From Acidobacteriota bacterium (GTDB lineage: Bacteria > Acidobacteriota > Terriglobia > Terriglobales > Acidobacteriaceae), in contig JAJXYY010000042.1 in assembly GCA_021780315.1 (NCBI GenBank), positions 682,001 through 746,000 of the forward strand: DNA of 64,000 bases. The letters run 5' to 3'. A program made the position numbers and the translations under genes. The notes under the pieces were generated by a model, which saw only the letters and a list, made by a program, of their open reading frames with translations, had not been told where the DNA came from and made no database searches. The stretch's first letter is position 1. Every line of letters starts with the position of its first letter. This document shows, in pieces, positions 1 through 9,998 of the stretch.

Positions 1-1254
1 TCCATCGAATGCCAACGGCCCCGGCCCCTGAATTCCCCCGCCGCTAAATGGATTCAATGTCGCCCGCGTACCCGATCCCGTCAACTCCAGAATGTTCGAG
101 CTGTAAGAATTGCTCAGCCACGGATCGTCATAAGGATCGATCGCCACCCGCCCCAGGTTCATCCCTGACTGCGGAAAGTTCGCGACTATCCCACTCGCAC
201 TCAGAATCGTTACGACGCTGCTATTGCTGCTCGCAGGTTTCGCCGACACCCACACATCACCCTGTGAATCGATCGCAAGATCACTCGGCGTGCTGAACGC
301 GGTGGACGAATAATTAATCGATACCGTCCAGTCGCTTGGCGCATACGTCAGCGTCGGCTGATACGGCCCACTCGACGAACTAATGCTAAAGACAGAACCC
401 ACATTGTGGCTCGGATTTCGTGCAATATCCAGCGCAGCCGTCGCGGTATCCGAAGGCGCCACGCCACCCGGCGGTGTCGCCGCAGTAAACAAACGGCCAC
501 ATGCAGCAGTAGGCGACGTGCTTCCATTCGTATTCACGCAGGCTGACAACACATCGCCCAGCGTATTCAACTCGCTCACGGGCACCGATGCAACCGCAGG
601 TGCCCCCCCCGGCGCACGGCCTCCATACACCGTCACCAGGTTCTCCGACGTTGCGAACGCATTCAGCAAGCCCTGAACATTCGTTGGGCTTACCCCAACA
701 TGGGCTGCATCCACCATAAACGGCGCCAGCGACCACACCGCCGCGACCGTAGTCATCTCATTCACCACAATAAAGCCGTTGCTCCCGATACTTCCGCACG
801 GCCCCAGCAATCCAATCAATGCCAGCGCAGGATTGTTCGCACCACTTCCAAGTCCCGGATTGCCCCCGCTCACCAGCATATAAATTGGCGTACTCGAGGA
901 AGGACACGCAAAGTCCGTTGCTCCAATCTGGAAGTTCCCACTGCTGTCGGTCGTCACCACCCGATTCAGCAAGGGAGTCGATGCCGACCCATATCCATTT
1001 GTGCCCGGAGCATACAACTGAACCAAAGCATTGGCCACCGGTTGTAGGCCACCAAATGATCGCCCACTCACGCTCTGACCCGCAACCGCCGTCGGCGTCA
1101 CCATTCCCGCGCCGCAGCCGGTCAACGCCATCGCCACCGCACCGGCCCCCGCAGCCAGCAATACAGCAGCCAATCGACGCCGCACACCACACGCTACCGT
1201 TGCTCCAATACCGCTGGAATTGGCTGTCGACAAATCAGTTGAACCTGTATGCAT
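1..1254 (-). CDS. Beta-propeller (NHL/Vgb-like) lipoprotein, 3' part outside window
   Basis: The protein starts with an arginine-rich n-region and a hydrophobic stretch ending in a lipobox (A-L-T-G-C), so it is probably a lipoprotein. A module of about 230 residues follows, with motifs LVSGGNPGLGSG and VVNEMTTVAAV, and then propeller-type repeats (PSDLAIDSQGDVWVS, RVAIDPYDDPWLSN). The same order of parts is seen in the complete gene at 55849-57822, so the two are paralogs. The reading frame runs off the left edge, so the C-terminus is missing. The start is the first ATG that gives a sensible signal peptide; the upstream Shine-Dalgarno is weak, and an earlier in-frame ATG exists near 1296. The function of the family is unknown; a surface-exposed lipoprotein role is inference. 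Confidence 0.75.
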   Translation of the reverse strand, partial: MHTGSTDLSTANSSGIGATVACGVRRRLAAVLLAAGAGAVAMALTGCGAGMVTPTAVAGQSVSGRSFGGLQPVANALVQLYAPGTNGYGSASTPLLNRVVTTDSSGNFQIGATDFACPSSSTPIYMLVSGGNPGLGSGANNPALALIGLLGPCGSIGSNGFIVVNEMTTVAAVWSLAPFMVDAAHVGVSPTNVQGLLNAFATSENLVTVYGGRAPGGAPAVASVPVSELNTLGDVLSACVNTNGSTSPTAACGRLFTAATPPGGVAPSDTATAALDIARNPSHNVGSVFSISSSSGPYQPTLTYAPSDWTVSINYSSTAFSTPSDLAIDSQGDVWVSAKPASSNSSVVTILSASGIVANFPQSGMNLGRVAIDPYDDPWLSNSYSSNILELTGSGTRATLNPFSGGGIQGPGPLAFDG

Positions 1255-1394
1255 GGGAACCCCGCCGCGTATCTCTATCGTGCGCGCTACCAGCATGCTA
1301 GCGACGCCCAATCTGGGTGCGTATCGCCGAATCGTTCGCCATGCGAAGCTTAAGTGGGATTGACAAACCACAGTAATTTCTAACAGGAGTAATC

Positions 1395-2570
1395 GTGCAC
1401 ACCTTCGATGTCGTCGTACTAGGAGCCGGTGCTGCCGGAATGATGGCCGCACTCACCGCCGGACAACGCGGACGATCCGTCCTGCTCCTTGACCACGCCG
1501 ACAAGGCCGGTAAAAAGATCCTCATCTCCGGCGGTGGCCGCTGCAACTTCACTAACATCCACTGCCGCCCGGAAAGCTTTCTCTCCGAAAATCCGCACTT
1601 CGCCAAGTCCGCACTCGCTCGCTACACCCCCGCAGACTTCATCGCGCTCGTTGAAAAGCACGGTATCCGCTACCACGAAAAAACTCTCGGACAGCTCTTC
1701 TGCGACCGCTCCGCCCAGGACATCGTCAACCTGCTCAAGCAGGAGTGCGCCGAGGCTGGCGTCCAGACCCAACTCAACACCACCATCCACGCCGTCACTC
1801 AGCGCTCCGGCTTCCGTATCGAAACCTCCGCCGGCATCTTCCAGTCCACCTCCCTCATCGTCGCTACCGGAGGTCTCTCCATCCCCAGAATGGGTGCCAC
1901 CGGCCTCGGCTACCAGCTTGCCCAGCAGTTTGGTCTACGCATCGTCGACTGTCGACCCGGCCTCGTACCACTCGTATTCAGCGCCCACGACCGCGACCAG
2001 TGGTGCGATCTTGCAGGCCTCTCCGCCGAGGTCGTCGCCACCAGCGGCGCGCAACGTACCCGCGCCAGCTTCCGCGAGAAGATGCTCATCACCCATCGTG
2101 GCATCAGCGGCCCAGCCACCCTGCAGGCCTCCTCCTACTGGCGTCAGGGTCAGCCCATCGAACTCGACCTCGCCCCCGGCATCGACGTCCTCCAACCCCT
2201 CCATCAGCGCAATGCGCGCCGCGACCAGTCCGCTGCCACACTTGCCATCCGCGCCGTCCTGCCCACACGCCTCGCCGAGCGCTGGGTCGAACTCCACCAG
2301 CCTGCCGACTGGACCAACCCCTCCCTCGCCGTCATGGAGCAGCAACTCCACACCTGGCGCATCACACCCGCTGGCACCGAAGGCTACGAAAAAGCCGAGG
2401 TCACTGCCGGCGGCGTCGACACCGCCGAGCTCGATGCCCGCACCATGCAAAGCAAGAAAGTCCCCGGCCTCTACTTCATCGGAGAAGTCGTCGACGTCAC
2501 CGGATGGCTTGGCGGTTACAACTTCCAATGGGCATGGGCCTCCGCCACCAGTGCCGGAAACGCCGTCTGA
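1395..2570 (+). CDS. BaiN/YhiN (HI0933) family NAD(P)/FAD-dependent oxidoreductase
   Basis: This 391-residue flavoprotein opens with a Rossmann dinucleotide motif (GAGAAG, residues 10-15) and carries the family's SGGGRCNFTN block near residue 50 and a C-terminal FAD-contacting block (GGYNFQWAWASATSAG). Length and motif order fit the HI0933/YhiN/BaiN family, whose members include an enzyme of bile-acid dehydroxylation and proteins of unknown substrate. The start is GTG with a clear AGGAG five bases upstream. It is transcribed divergently from the lipoprotein gene and converges on the large secreted-protein gene. The substrate cannot be predicted here. Confidence in the family is high, in any specific reaction low. 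Confidence 0.9.
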   Translation: MHTFDVVVLGAGAAGMMAALTAGQRGRSVLLLDHADKAGKKILISGGGRCNFTNIHCRPESFLSENPHFAKSALARYTPADFIALVEKHGIRYHEKTLGQLFCDRSAQDIVNLLKQECAEAGVQTQLNTTIHAVTQRSGFRIETSAGIFQSTSLIVATGGLSIPRMGATGLGYQLAQQFGLRIVDCRPGLVPLVFSAHDRDQWCDLAGLSAEVVATSGAQRTRASFREKMLITHRGISGPATLQASSYWRQGQPIELDLAPGIDVLQPLHQRNARRDQSAATLAIRAVLPTRLAERWVELHQPADWTNPSLAVMEQQLHTWRITPAGTEGYEKAEVTAGGVDTAELDARTMQSKKVPGLYFIGEVVDVTGWLGGYNFQWAWASATSAGNAV

Positions 2571-2611
2571 TCCTTGCGGCCCGCTTTCAATAAGACCGCC
2601 AGTCGACCACC

Positions 2612-5600
2612 TTACTGCACCACCAGCGACAAATTCATGCTCCGCACCAGCCCCGCACTACTTGCCGTAACCACCAGTCCATACGTTCCCGCTGGAGTCA
2701 CTGCAACAGGCGCCACCGGTGCCGTTCCCACGCCAGGAATCGTCCGCCCTGCGCCGCACCCTGCTGTGCCCAGCAGTCCACACAGCACCACAGTACTTGC
2801 CAACCCTAGCCCGCGCAGACGCTCTCCCCAACGCCAGCCCAGCAGCCCCAACGGCAACAGCCACGCCCACCATGCCGTACCTCGCAACCCTCCACCAACA
2901 GCCCGCACCGCCGCGCTCGTCACCCCAGTAGCCACAGTCACCGAAACCGTACTCGTGGCCCCCAAAGCAATAGTGGCTGGCGTCACAACACAGGTCGCAT
3001 TCACCGGAGCACCCGTACACTGCAGCACCGCCGTCCCCGGAATCGCAGCCCCCGAACTCAGCAGCAGAGGAAACACCGCACTCCCTCCACTCGAAATCGT
3101 CTGTGTCGTACTGCCATCCGCCGTCAACGCAAAATCAACCCCGACCCCGGCCAGTGCAATCGTCTGCGGGGAGTTCAGCGCAGTATCGTTTACCGTCAAA
3201 ACACCACTCCGCGGCCCGCCCGCCGTCGGTGTAAACGCAATCTGAACCGTGCAAGCCGCACCCACTGCCAGCAACACACCACACCCATTCCCGCCGGGCA
3301 CCAGCACAAAGTCGCCCGACACAGACATCCCACCAATGCTCAGCGCAACCCCGCCATTGTTAGTCAGCGTCACCACCTGCGCACTCGCCGAACTCCCAAC
3401 CGCCGTAGCCGCAAACACCAGACCTCCCACCGGCGATACCGACACCCCCGGCGGCGCAACTCCCATCCCACTCAACTCGATCGTCTGCGTCCGGTACTGG
3501 TCCGAAACCGACAGCACCCCGCTCCCGGCGCCGACACTCTTCGGCTGGAACACCACTCCGATCGAACAGCTCGCATGGGCATTCAGCGAGTTGCCGCATG
3601 CATTCACCACCGCAAAATCACCCGCCGTAATCTGTGCCGCAATCAGCGTCAGCGCGACGTCGCCCGTATTCGACAACGTCACTGTCTGCATCGCACTCGA
3701 CGTGTTCAGTTGCTGCGATCCAAACGTCAAACTCCCCGGTATCAGCGCATCGGTCGCTGGCGCGCTCCCTATCCCCAACAGCACAGCAGTCTGTGTCCCC
3801 AACTCATCCGTTACCGTCAAGCTGCCGCTCCGCGTTCCTGAAGCTGTCGGCTGAAATACCACCGTCACCGTGCAGCCAACACTCACACCAAGGCTTGTCC
3901 CGCATGTATTCGCACTCAGCGAGAAATCACCCGTCACGGCAAACGTCTGCAATCCCACCGCGACCCCACCCGTATTCGAGATCGTAATATTCTGCGCCGC
4001 GCTGACTGCATGGAGCGTCGTCGCCGCAAACGTCAGTTCCACCGGCTGCAATAGAACCGCCGCACCAGCCACCGCATCACCGCTCAGCGGCACCGTCGCC
4101 TGCCCACCCACCACATTGCCATACACCGTCAGCACTCCGCTGTGCTTGCCCACGGCAGACGGCAGAAAGCTCACCGCAACACTACAAGTGGAGCCCGCCA
4201 TCACCGCACTGCCTGTACACGTCTCCGTCGCGTGAAAATCACCCGTCGCGGTCACCTGGCTCACCACCAGCGGCGCAGTACCGCTGTTCGTCACCGTAAT
4301 CGTCTGCACAGCACTCTGCGTTCCCACCGCCTGCGTGCTAAACGTCAACACCACCGGCTGCAACTGCATCACTGGCTGCGCAGGCGAATAGGCCGTCAAC
4401 AGCGGCAGCTCCCATACCCCACGTCCGTAGGTCGCCGCTCGCAACTCGCCCGCACGGCCATCCCCAGTCGCCATTCCCGCCGCTGCAACCAACTGCATAA
4501 CCGGAGCATTCGGCAGACCTACCCCGTACACACTCCAGCAGTTGCTCGTTGTACAGGTTGTTACCTGTGTCGTTACATATACACCAGTATCCAAAGCAAC
4601 ATATAACGTATTTGCGTCATTCGGATCCACCACCAGACTATTCGCGGGAGCATTTGGAAGATTGCTGCTGATATTCGTCCACGTCGCTCCACCATCCACC
4701 GTGCGATACACATGGGGAGCATTGATTCCATTACCCGTAAAACCCATCACGGTTACATATACCGTTCTTCCCGTCACGTCATGCTCATCCACCGTCACTG
4801 AGGACACATCAAATCCGCCCGGGTTAAACTTTCCCTGGTCCGCAAAATCATTTGTAACCAGAGATAAAGCAAAATCATTCCACGCTGTGCTTCCATTGGA
4901 AGTCTCTGCAGCCGCCGTACCGAATACATGCCCACCCAGTGCACCGCCGCCATCCAGTACCCCTGCCATCCCCGCATAGATCACCGGCGATCCAAGGTTC
5001 TGGACACTGCTGCCCACACCTCCCGCCGCCAATGATCGCACCAACGGATTCACACCAATACAAGCAGCCCCCTGCGTCCCACCCAGCATCGGACTGATTA
5101 CATTCGACCCCGACCACAGCGCGCCGCTCGATCCCGGCCCGCGCCATACCCGGCACGTTCCCAACACCACCTGCGACGTCAGTGCCGGATCAAGCAGCCA
5201 CGGTGCATCGATCAACGACATATCGTCCGCCACCTGAGCCGCACCCAGCGTCGGTGCTCCCGCAAAGTCGGCAGCCGTGCAGTTCGCCCCCAACACGCAC
5301 TGCCGAATACTCACCCCCGCAGCCGTCGATACATACCAAAGCTGCGGATTCTTTGCATCGATCGCTACCGTCCCACCCTCACCCATAGCCAACTGCGTCC
5401 ACGCAGCCAACGAACTTGCCGTCGCAGTCCCCGCACTGCCATTCGCCCCCAGACCCACCAGTAGAATCTCGCTGCTCGTCGGGTCCTGCGCCAAACTCAC
5501 CACCTCCGCCAGCGATCCCAACCCGCCATTCAGATTGTCAAAGTGCGTCGCATCGTTCGGTGAACAAGTAACACCCTGCTCATTAATCCCATCCAGCGAA

Positions 5601-7237
5601 CGCCACAGCCCACCATCGTTGCCCACAAATACCAGCGGATTCGTCGGCATTGCTAACGCCGCAACCACATGGTCTGCCGGAGCCACCTTCGCTGGAGCAC
5701 CGCACCCATTCACCGAATTGGTCGTATTCCGAAATAGGCACCCCGCAGCCAGCGAGCAGCGATACACATCCTCCGTTCCCACATACAGCAGCGTATCCAG
5801 CGACCCACCCGCACCCGTCTGTACTGCCGTCAACGCCAGATTGTAGTCTGCCTGTGCAATCACCCTGCTACCCGAACCCACCTCCAACGCACTCGTAACG
5901 ATCTGCTGTTCAAACCCGTCCACTCCACCACACCCGCTCCCGCCCAGCGAACACACATCCTGCCACAGCCCCTGGTCAACATTGTTCAGGTCCACCGTCA
6001 ACGCGAATGTATCGCCAGTCCCTGCCTGCACTGCCAGCGCGCCGCGAAACATCGGACACCCCAGGCTTCCCGTACTCCCCGGATTTGTAGGACAAGCACT
6101 CGCCGTCAACCCTGCCCCCGGCTGCACACTCATCCGCGTCCACGTCGCCCCATCCGCCGACTCGTAGTAACCGTGATAACGAATCGCCGCATAGAACCGC
6201 TGTCGGACCGGATTCCACACCACCGCCGTCGCCGCATTGCCACCCACATTGCTCCCACTTGGCAGCGGAGTCTGCACCGTCTGGCTGCCATCCATCAACA
6301 CCGCCATCTGCCAGCTCACCCCGGCATCGGTCGAGTAGTACAGCCCCATCACACTGTTCGTCGCATCCGCCGCATTCACCAGCGTGCCCTCTGCCGACTG
6401 GGACACCGCAGCCACCACTACATTCGACGCCGCACTGCTCCACGCAAATCCCGCGAAACCCAACCCAACAAACGAGTGGTTTCCCGCCACTCCATCATGT
6501 GACTCCTCGATCAGCGTCCAACTCAACCCGCCATCCACCGACCGCAGCAACCCGCTTCCGTAGTATGAGTCTGCTGCATCATTCGGATCACCCGTCCCAG
6601 CCAGCACCACTCCCGAGCCCACGCTCAAAGCACCAATACTCAACGACGGCATCGCCACCGTCCCTGCATTCGCACTGAACACCGGTAAGGTATCCGTCAG
6701 CGGCACAAAACGCACACTGCCCACCAGCCCTGCAGCATTCGTCGACTTCCACACTCCCCCGCCACTCGTCCCCACATACACGGTATTGCCCGTCGTATCC
6801 GCCGCATCGATCGCCACGGAGCTAATACGACCCGTCACCGCACCATACGCACTACTCGCCACCTGCACCGGCCCCAACTGCTGCCAGTTTGCCGTCAACG
6901 AAGTCGTACGCGGAAGCACGGCCAACTGCTTCACCATCGCTGCATGTTCCCTCCGCGCAGCCTGCATCGCTCTCGCAGCCGACCCACCGCGCACCAGCCG
7001 TCGCCCGCCAACAAAACGCCGATTGGAAACAGTCCGGTTCGAACCCGCAATAGCCTCAACCTGCGCATCCAGACCCAACTGTGCGGCTACAGCCAACGGC
7101 GCACCCAGAGCACTCAGTCCCAGCAGCGCCCACCCAATTGCCCTGCTAATCGTCCTGCCAGCAACCAATCGCCGCGACCTGCCTGTATCCAGGCAGAGAG
7201 TCGCTCGCAACCATCGAAGATGTACGGTCAGACCCAT
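2612..7237 (-). CDS. Large secreted protein: BNR-type repeats, four choice-of-anchor-D domains, split Ig-like C-terminal module
   Basis: The 1541-residue product has a long N-terminal signal region (hydrophobic core around residues 33-52). Residues about 110-930 carry repeated sialidase/VPS10-like motifs (RSVDGGLSW, YSTDAGVSW, YRTVDGGATW), which indicate beta-propellers. Four choice-of-anchor-D (ASH-like) domains of about 100 residues follow, recognisable by LTFSTQAVGTQS-type openings and TVTNSGTAPL-type cores. The end is an Ig-like domain (FALTADGSTTQ) interrupted by a hydrophobic hairpin (WWAWLLPLGLLGW ... STVVLCGLLGTAGCGAG) before a last strand pair (TPAGTYGLVVTASS). The same C-terminal module is found at 60261-60785. 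It is probably a cell-surface protein anchored at its C-terminus; binding target unknown. No strong ribosome-binding site precedes the chosen start. Confidence 0.85.
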   Translation of the reverse strand: MGLTVHLRWLRATLCLDTGRSRRLVAGRTISRAIGWALLGLSALGAPLAVAAQLGLDAQVEAIAGSNRTVSNRRFVGGRRLVRGGSAARAMQAARREHAAMVKQLAVLPRTTSLTANWQQLGPVQVASSAYGAVTGRISSVAIDAADTTGNTVYVGTSGGGVWKSTNAAGLVGSVRFVPLTDTLPVFSANAGTVAMPSLSIGALSVGSGVVLAGTGDPNDAADSYYGSGLLRSVDGGLSWTLIEESHDGVAGNHSFVGLGFAGFAWSSAASNVVVAAVSQSAEGTLVNAADATNSVMGLYYSTDAGVSWQMAVLMDGSQTVQTPLPSGSNVGGNAATAVVWNPVRQRFYAAIRYHGYYESADGATWTRMSVQPGAGLTASACPTNPGSTGSLGCPMFRGALAVQAGTGDTFALTVDLNNVDQGLWQDVCSLGGSGCGGVDGFEQQIVTSALEVGSGSRVIAQADYNLALTAVQTGAGGSLDTLLYVGTEDVYRCSLAAGCLFRNTTNSVNGCGAPAKVAPADHVVAALAMPTNPLVFVGNDGGLWRSLDGINEQGVTCSPNDATHFDNLNGGLGSLAEVVSLAQDPTSSEILLVGLGANGSAGTATASSLAAWTQLAMGEGGTVAIDAKNPQLWYVSTAAGVSIRQCVLGANCTAADFAGAPTLGAAQVADDMSLIDAPWLLDPALTSQVVLGTCRVWRGPGSSGALWSGSNVISPMLGGTQGAACIGVNPLVRSLAAGGVGSSVQNLGSPVIYAGMAGVLDGGGALGGHVFGTAAAETSNGSTAWNDFALSLVTNDFADQGKFNPGGFDVSSVTVDEHDVTGRTVYVTVMGFTGNGINAPHVYRTVDGGATWTNISSNLPNAPANSLVVDPNDANTLYVALDTGVYVTTQVTTCTTSNCWSVYGVGLPNAPVMQLVAAAGMATGDGRAGELRAATYGRGVWELPLLTAYSPAQPVMQLQPVVLTFSTQAVGTQSAVQTITVTNSGTAPLVVSQVTATGDFHATETCTGSAVMAGSTCSVAVSFLPSAVGKHSGVLTVYGNVVGGQATVPLSGDAVAGAAVLLQPVELTFAATTLHAVSAAQNITISNTGGVAVGLQTFAVTGDFSLSANTCGTSLGVSVGCTVTVVFQPTASGTRSGSLTVTDELGTQTAVLLGIGSAPATDALIPGSLTFGSQQLNTSSAMQTVTLSNTGDVALTLIAAQITAGDFAVVNACGNSLNAHASCSIGVVFQPKSVGAGSGVLSVSDQYRTQTIELSGMGVAPPGVSVSPVGGLVFAATAVGSSASAQVVTLTNNGGVALSIGGMSVSGDFVLVPGGNGCGVLLAVGAACTVQIAFTPTAGGPRSGVLTVNDTALNSPQTIALAGVGVDFALTADGSTTQTISSGGSAVFPLLLSSGAAIPGTAVLQCTGAPVNATCVVTPATIALGATSTVSVTVATGVTSAAVRAVGGGLRGTAWWAWLLPLGLLGWRWGERLRGLGLASTVVLCGLLGTAGCGAGRTIPGVGTAPVAPVAVTPAGTYGLVVTASSAGLVRSMNLSLVVQ

Positions 7238-7401
7238 ATGGCGCTCAGCAGGGGTAGTACAGACCTATGACTTCGAAAAAAGTACCAACCAATATCACCA
7301 GCAAAATCAGTCGGAGATCAATCCAGCGTCACGATACTGCCGCACCTATCTTATCGGCAGCCGCTTGAACTTCTTCTCCGACACCAAGAATCAGCGTCTG
7401 C

Positions 7402-8349
7402 CTAACTCGCAAAGTTCTCGCGATACCAATCCACCGTGCGCCGCAAGCCTTCGGAAAAATCAACCAGTGGTTTGTATCCCAACTGCGTCTTCGCTGCAGT
7501 AATATCGGCCAGCGAATCCCGCACATCACCATCGCGCGTCGGCCCATACAGCGGTGGCAGCGGATACTTCAGCAAGCCGGCCAGCGCATGATAGGTCTCG
7601 TTCAGAGTATGCCGCTCGCCGCAGGCAATGTTGAAGACACGCCCCGCCACATCCGCCGCCGGAGCTTCCATCGCCAGCATGTTCGCACTCACCACGTTGT
7701 CGATATACGTAAAGTCGCGGCCCTGTTCGCCATCGCCGAAGATCGTAGGCTGCTCTCCCCTCAGCATCTGCAGCGCAAACCGCGCCATCACGCCCGAGTA
7801 CTGCGACTCCGGATCCTGCGATGGCCCAAAGATATTGAAGTACCGCAGACACACCGTCTCAAACCCATACACCTTCCAGAAAGACTGGAGATACAACTCG
7901 CCCGTCAGCTTCTGCACAGCGTACGGAGAGATCGGTTGTGGCGTCATGGTCTCCACCCGCGGAAACCCCGGCTGGTTGCCGTACGCCGAAGACGACGCGG
8001 CATACACCACCCGCTTCACGCCCGCCGTCCGTGCTCCATCCAGCACATTGAACGTGCCATCAATATTCGTCTCGTGGCTCGGCCGTGGCTCCTTCACCGA
8101 GCGCGGCACACTCGGCAGCGCGCCCTCGTGGAACACATAATCCACGCCCTCACACGCCGCACGAACCGCCGCCGCATCCCGCAGGTCTTCTTCCCGCAGA
8201 TCAATACGATCCAGCACATCCTCAAGATTCACTCTGCGGCCCGTCTCAAAGTTATCGAACGCCCGAACCGTCTCGCCCCGTGCCACCAATGCCCGCACCA
8301 GATGGGACCCGATAAATCCCGCTGCTCCTGTAACTAGATAGCTCGCCAT
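7402..8349 (-). CDS. NAD-dependent epimerase/dehydratase (extended SDR, UDP-sugar 4-epimerase type)
   Basis: This 315-residue protein is a complete extended short-chain dehydrogenase. It has the GxxGxxG nucleotide motif at residues 8-14, the conserved Ser region AASSSAYG at 118-124, and the catalytic Y143xxxK147. The block RYFNIFGPSQDP and the phrase GDGEQGRDFTYIDNVV are typical of UDP-N-acetylglucosamine/UDP-glucose 4-epimerases of the WbpP/TviC group. The likely role is converting a UDP-hexose for polysaccharide synthesis in the cytoplasm. No glycosyltransferases adjoin it, so its pathway is not shown. The chosen ATG is the first residue of the conserved fold; the upstream purine stretch (GAAAGAG) is a weak Shine-Dalgarno. 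Confidence 0.88.
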   Translation of the reverse strand: MASYLVTGAAGFIGSHLVRALVARGETVRAFDNFETGRRVNLEDVLDRIDLREEDLRDAAAVRAACEGVDYVFHEGALPSVPRSVKEPRPSHETNIDGTFNVLDGARTAGVKRVVYAASSSAYGNQPGFPRVETMTPQPISPYAVQKLTGELYLQSFWKVYGFETVCLRYFNIFGPSQDPESQYSGVMARFALQMLRGEQPTIFGDGEQGRDFTYIDNVVSANMLAMEAPAADVAGRVFNIACGERHTLNETYHALAGLLKYPLPPLYGPTRDGDVRDSLADITAAKTQLGYKPLVDFSEGLRRTVDWYRENFAS

Positions 8350-8444
8350 ATCACTCTTTCATTGTTACGTATCGTCACTACCAAGCTACCACTACGCCTC
8401 GAAATCCCCATCCCACTTTCGTTGCGTCGCCTACCCTCGCAGCC

Positions 8445-9911
8445 TTAGCCGCCAAACAGCGTCCCCTGCCCTGCCCCACTTCCCGCAACCGCCATCGAAG
8501 ACTGCAGCGCATACATCCTGCGAATATAGCGTTTCGAATCGAACTTCTTCCCCGTCGATGCACCCGACATGTACCGAATCTTCCCAAAGATCGGCCGTTC
8601 AAACCATGCGCGGTCGAACTTACCCAGAATCGCCCACGCAATCCCTGCATACCCGTTCGGATCACGCCCATCCAGAAAATACTTGTCGTTCAGATACACG
8701 CAATACCGCACCGCCGTCGCCGCATCCGGAGTCCACTCCAGCACCTTCTTCGCCCAGTACATCCGCACGTAGTTATGCATCCAGCCGTTATGCACCATCT
8801 GTAGCTGGCCAGCATTCCACAACTCATCATGCGTCTGAGCACGTTCCAGTTGCTCCAGGCTGTACACATACTCGCGCTCGTCCCGTGCATGTTCCGCAAT
8901 CGAGCGCTTGGCCCAGTCCTCGGCACAATCCGCCGTGTCATAGTTTGGCGTAAAGCGCACAAAGTTTACCGCCAACTCTCGCCAGGCAATCAACTCATTG
9001 AAGTAACTGTCCCGTGCCGTCTGGAGCCGTTCATCCGCCTTGGCCGCCGCATCCACTGCCAGCGCAATTGTCACCGGTCCTATGTGTCCAAAGTGTAGAT
9101 ACGGAGACATCCCCGACGTACCATCCGTCTCCGGATGATTGCGGTCCTCGTCATAGCCGCTCAACATCGTCTCGGTAAACAGCTTCAATCGTGCCAACGC
9201 TGCATGGGTCCCACCCTTCCACGCTGCCACAGGAGGTACGCTCCGGTCGAAGTCCACCCAGTCCCGCGTCATGTCCTCATGCACCGAGTCCGCATGGAAT
9301 CCCGCCGGACGCTTCCATCCATACTGCGCACTCAGATTCTCATAGGGATGCAGATACTCCGGCAGCAGCCGGTACAGCCGTGGCCGAATGGTATACGCCC
9401 CATACTGCGCCTTCTCGATCAGCTTCGACGGTACCACCACATCCGTATCCACCGTCCAGAACGGCACCGTCAACCGCGCCGCCAACTCCTTCCGCCACCG
9501 CTCCGGCTCACGCATCGGGTTCTCATCCCCAATCACCATCGCCGCATCCACATCCGCAAACAATCGCTCATGGGACTCATGCGGAGCACGCCGCATCACA
9601 AACGAGATGTTCCGTGCCGCCAGATCTTCCTCAACATCCCGCAGTCCTTGGTTGAGAAAGACATAGTGCCGCAGATTCGCATGCGGAAAATTTGAGATCC
9701 CCGCAAAATACACCACTACCGGCAACTTCATCCGGTTTGCGATCTTTACCGCCAGATCCACCGCATGGTTGTCAACGCCACGCTGCGCCCGCTGCATCCA
9801 GTACACAATGCATTTGCCGCTTGCACTCGGAAGGCCCGCACGCCGCACCGTCACGCGGGCATCGCTGCTCAGGGCATGTAGCTCTTCGGCTAGAGACAGA
9901 GTCATAGTCAT
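8445..9911 (-). CDS. phr: Class II CPD photolyase (deoxyribodipyrimidine photo-lyase)
   Basis: This 488-residue protein uses blue light and FADH- to split cyclobutane pyrimidine dimers. It has the N-terminal antenna-domain start (CIVYWMQRAQRGVDNHA) and the FAD/DNA-binding region with the class II signatures SYFNELIAWRELAVNF and NDKYFLDGRDPNGYAG, followed by AWFERPIFGKIRYMS. These set it apart from class I enzymes, which carry a different C-terminal block. The length agrees with the class. Two in-frame ATGs, two codons apart, lie at the start and neither has a strong ribosome-binding site. It sits alone on the minus strand downstream of the terminator of the respiratory operon, so it probably has its own promoter between 9911 and 9958. 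Confidence 0.94.
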   Translation of the reverse strand: MTMTLSLAEELHALSSDARVTVRRAGLPSASGKCIVYWMQRAQRGVDNHAVDLAVKIANRMKLPVVVYFAGISNFPHANLRHYVFLNQGLRDVEEDLAARNISFVMRRAPHESHERLFADVDAAMVIGDENPMREPERWRKELAARLTVPFWTVDTDVVVPSKLIEKAQYGAYTIRPRLYRLLPEYLHPYENLSAQYGWKRPAGFHADSVHEDMTRDWVDFDRSVPPVAAWKGGTHAALARLKLFTETMLSGYDEDRNHPETDGTSGMSPYLHFGHIGPVTIALAVDAAAKADERLQTARDSYFNELIAWRELAVNFVRFTPNYDTADCAEDWAKRSIAEHARDEREYVYSLEQLERAQTHDELWNAGQLQMVHNGWMHNYVRMYWAKKVLEWTPDAATAVRYCVYLNDKYFLDGRDPNGYAGIAWAILGKFDRAWFERPIFGKIRYMSGASTGKKFDSKRYIRRMYALQSSMAVAGSGAGQGTLFGG

Positions 9912-9958
9912 ATCGCTAGTCTACCCAGTTATCTCCAACACCCTTCACCAAAGCAAAA

Positions 9959-9980
9959 GATGCGGCCCGCAGGCCGCATC
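9959..9980 (-). terminator. Rho-independent terminator of the act-cta operon
   Basis: A perfect 9-bp stem (GATGCGGCC / GGCCGCATC) with a 4-base loop lies 18 bp past the ctaF stop codon. On the minus strand it is followed by a T-rich run (TTTTGCTTT). It is placed to end transcription of the whole 12-gene respiratory operon and to isolate the photolyase gene. Confidence 0.88.
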
Positions 9981-9998
9981 TCGGTCAAAACGATTCTT

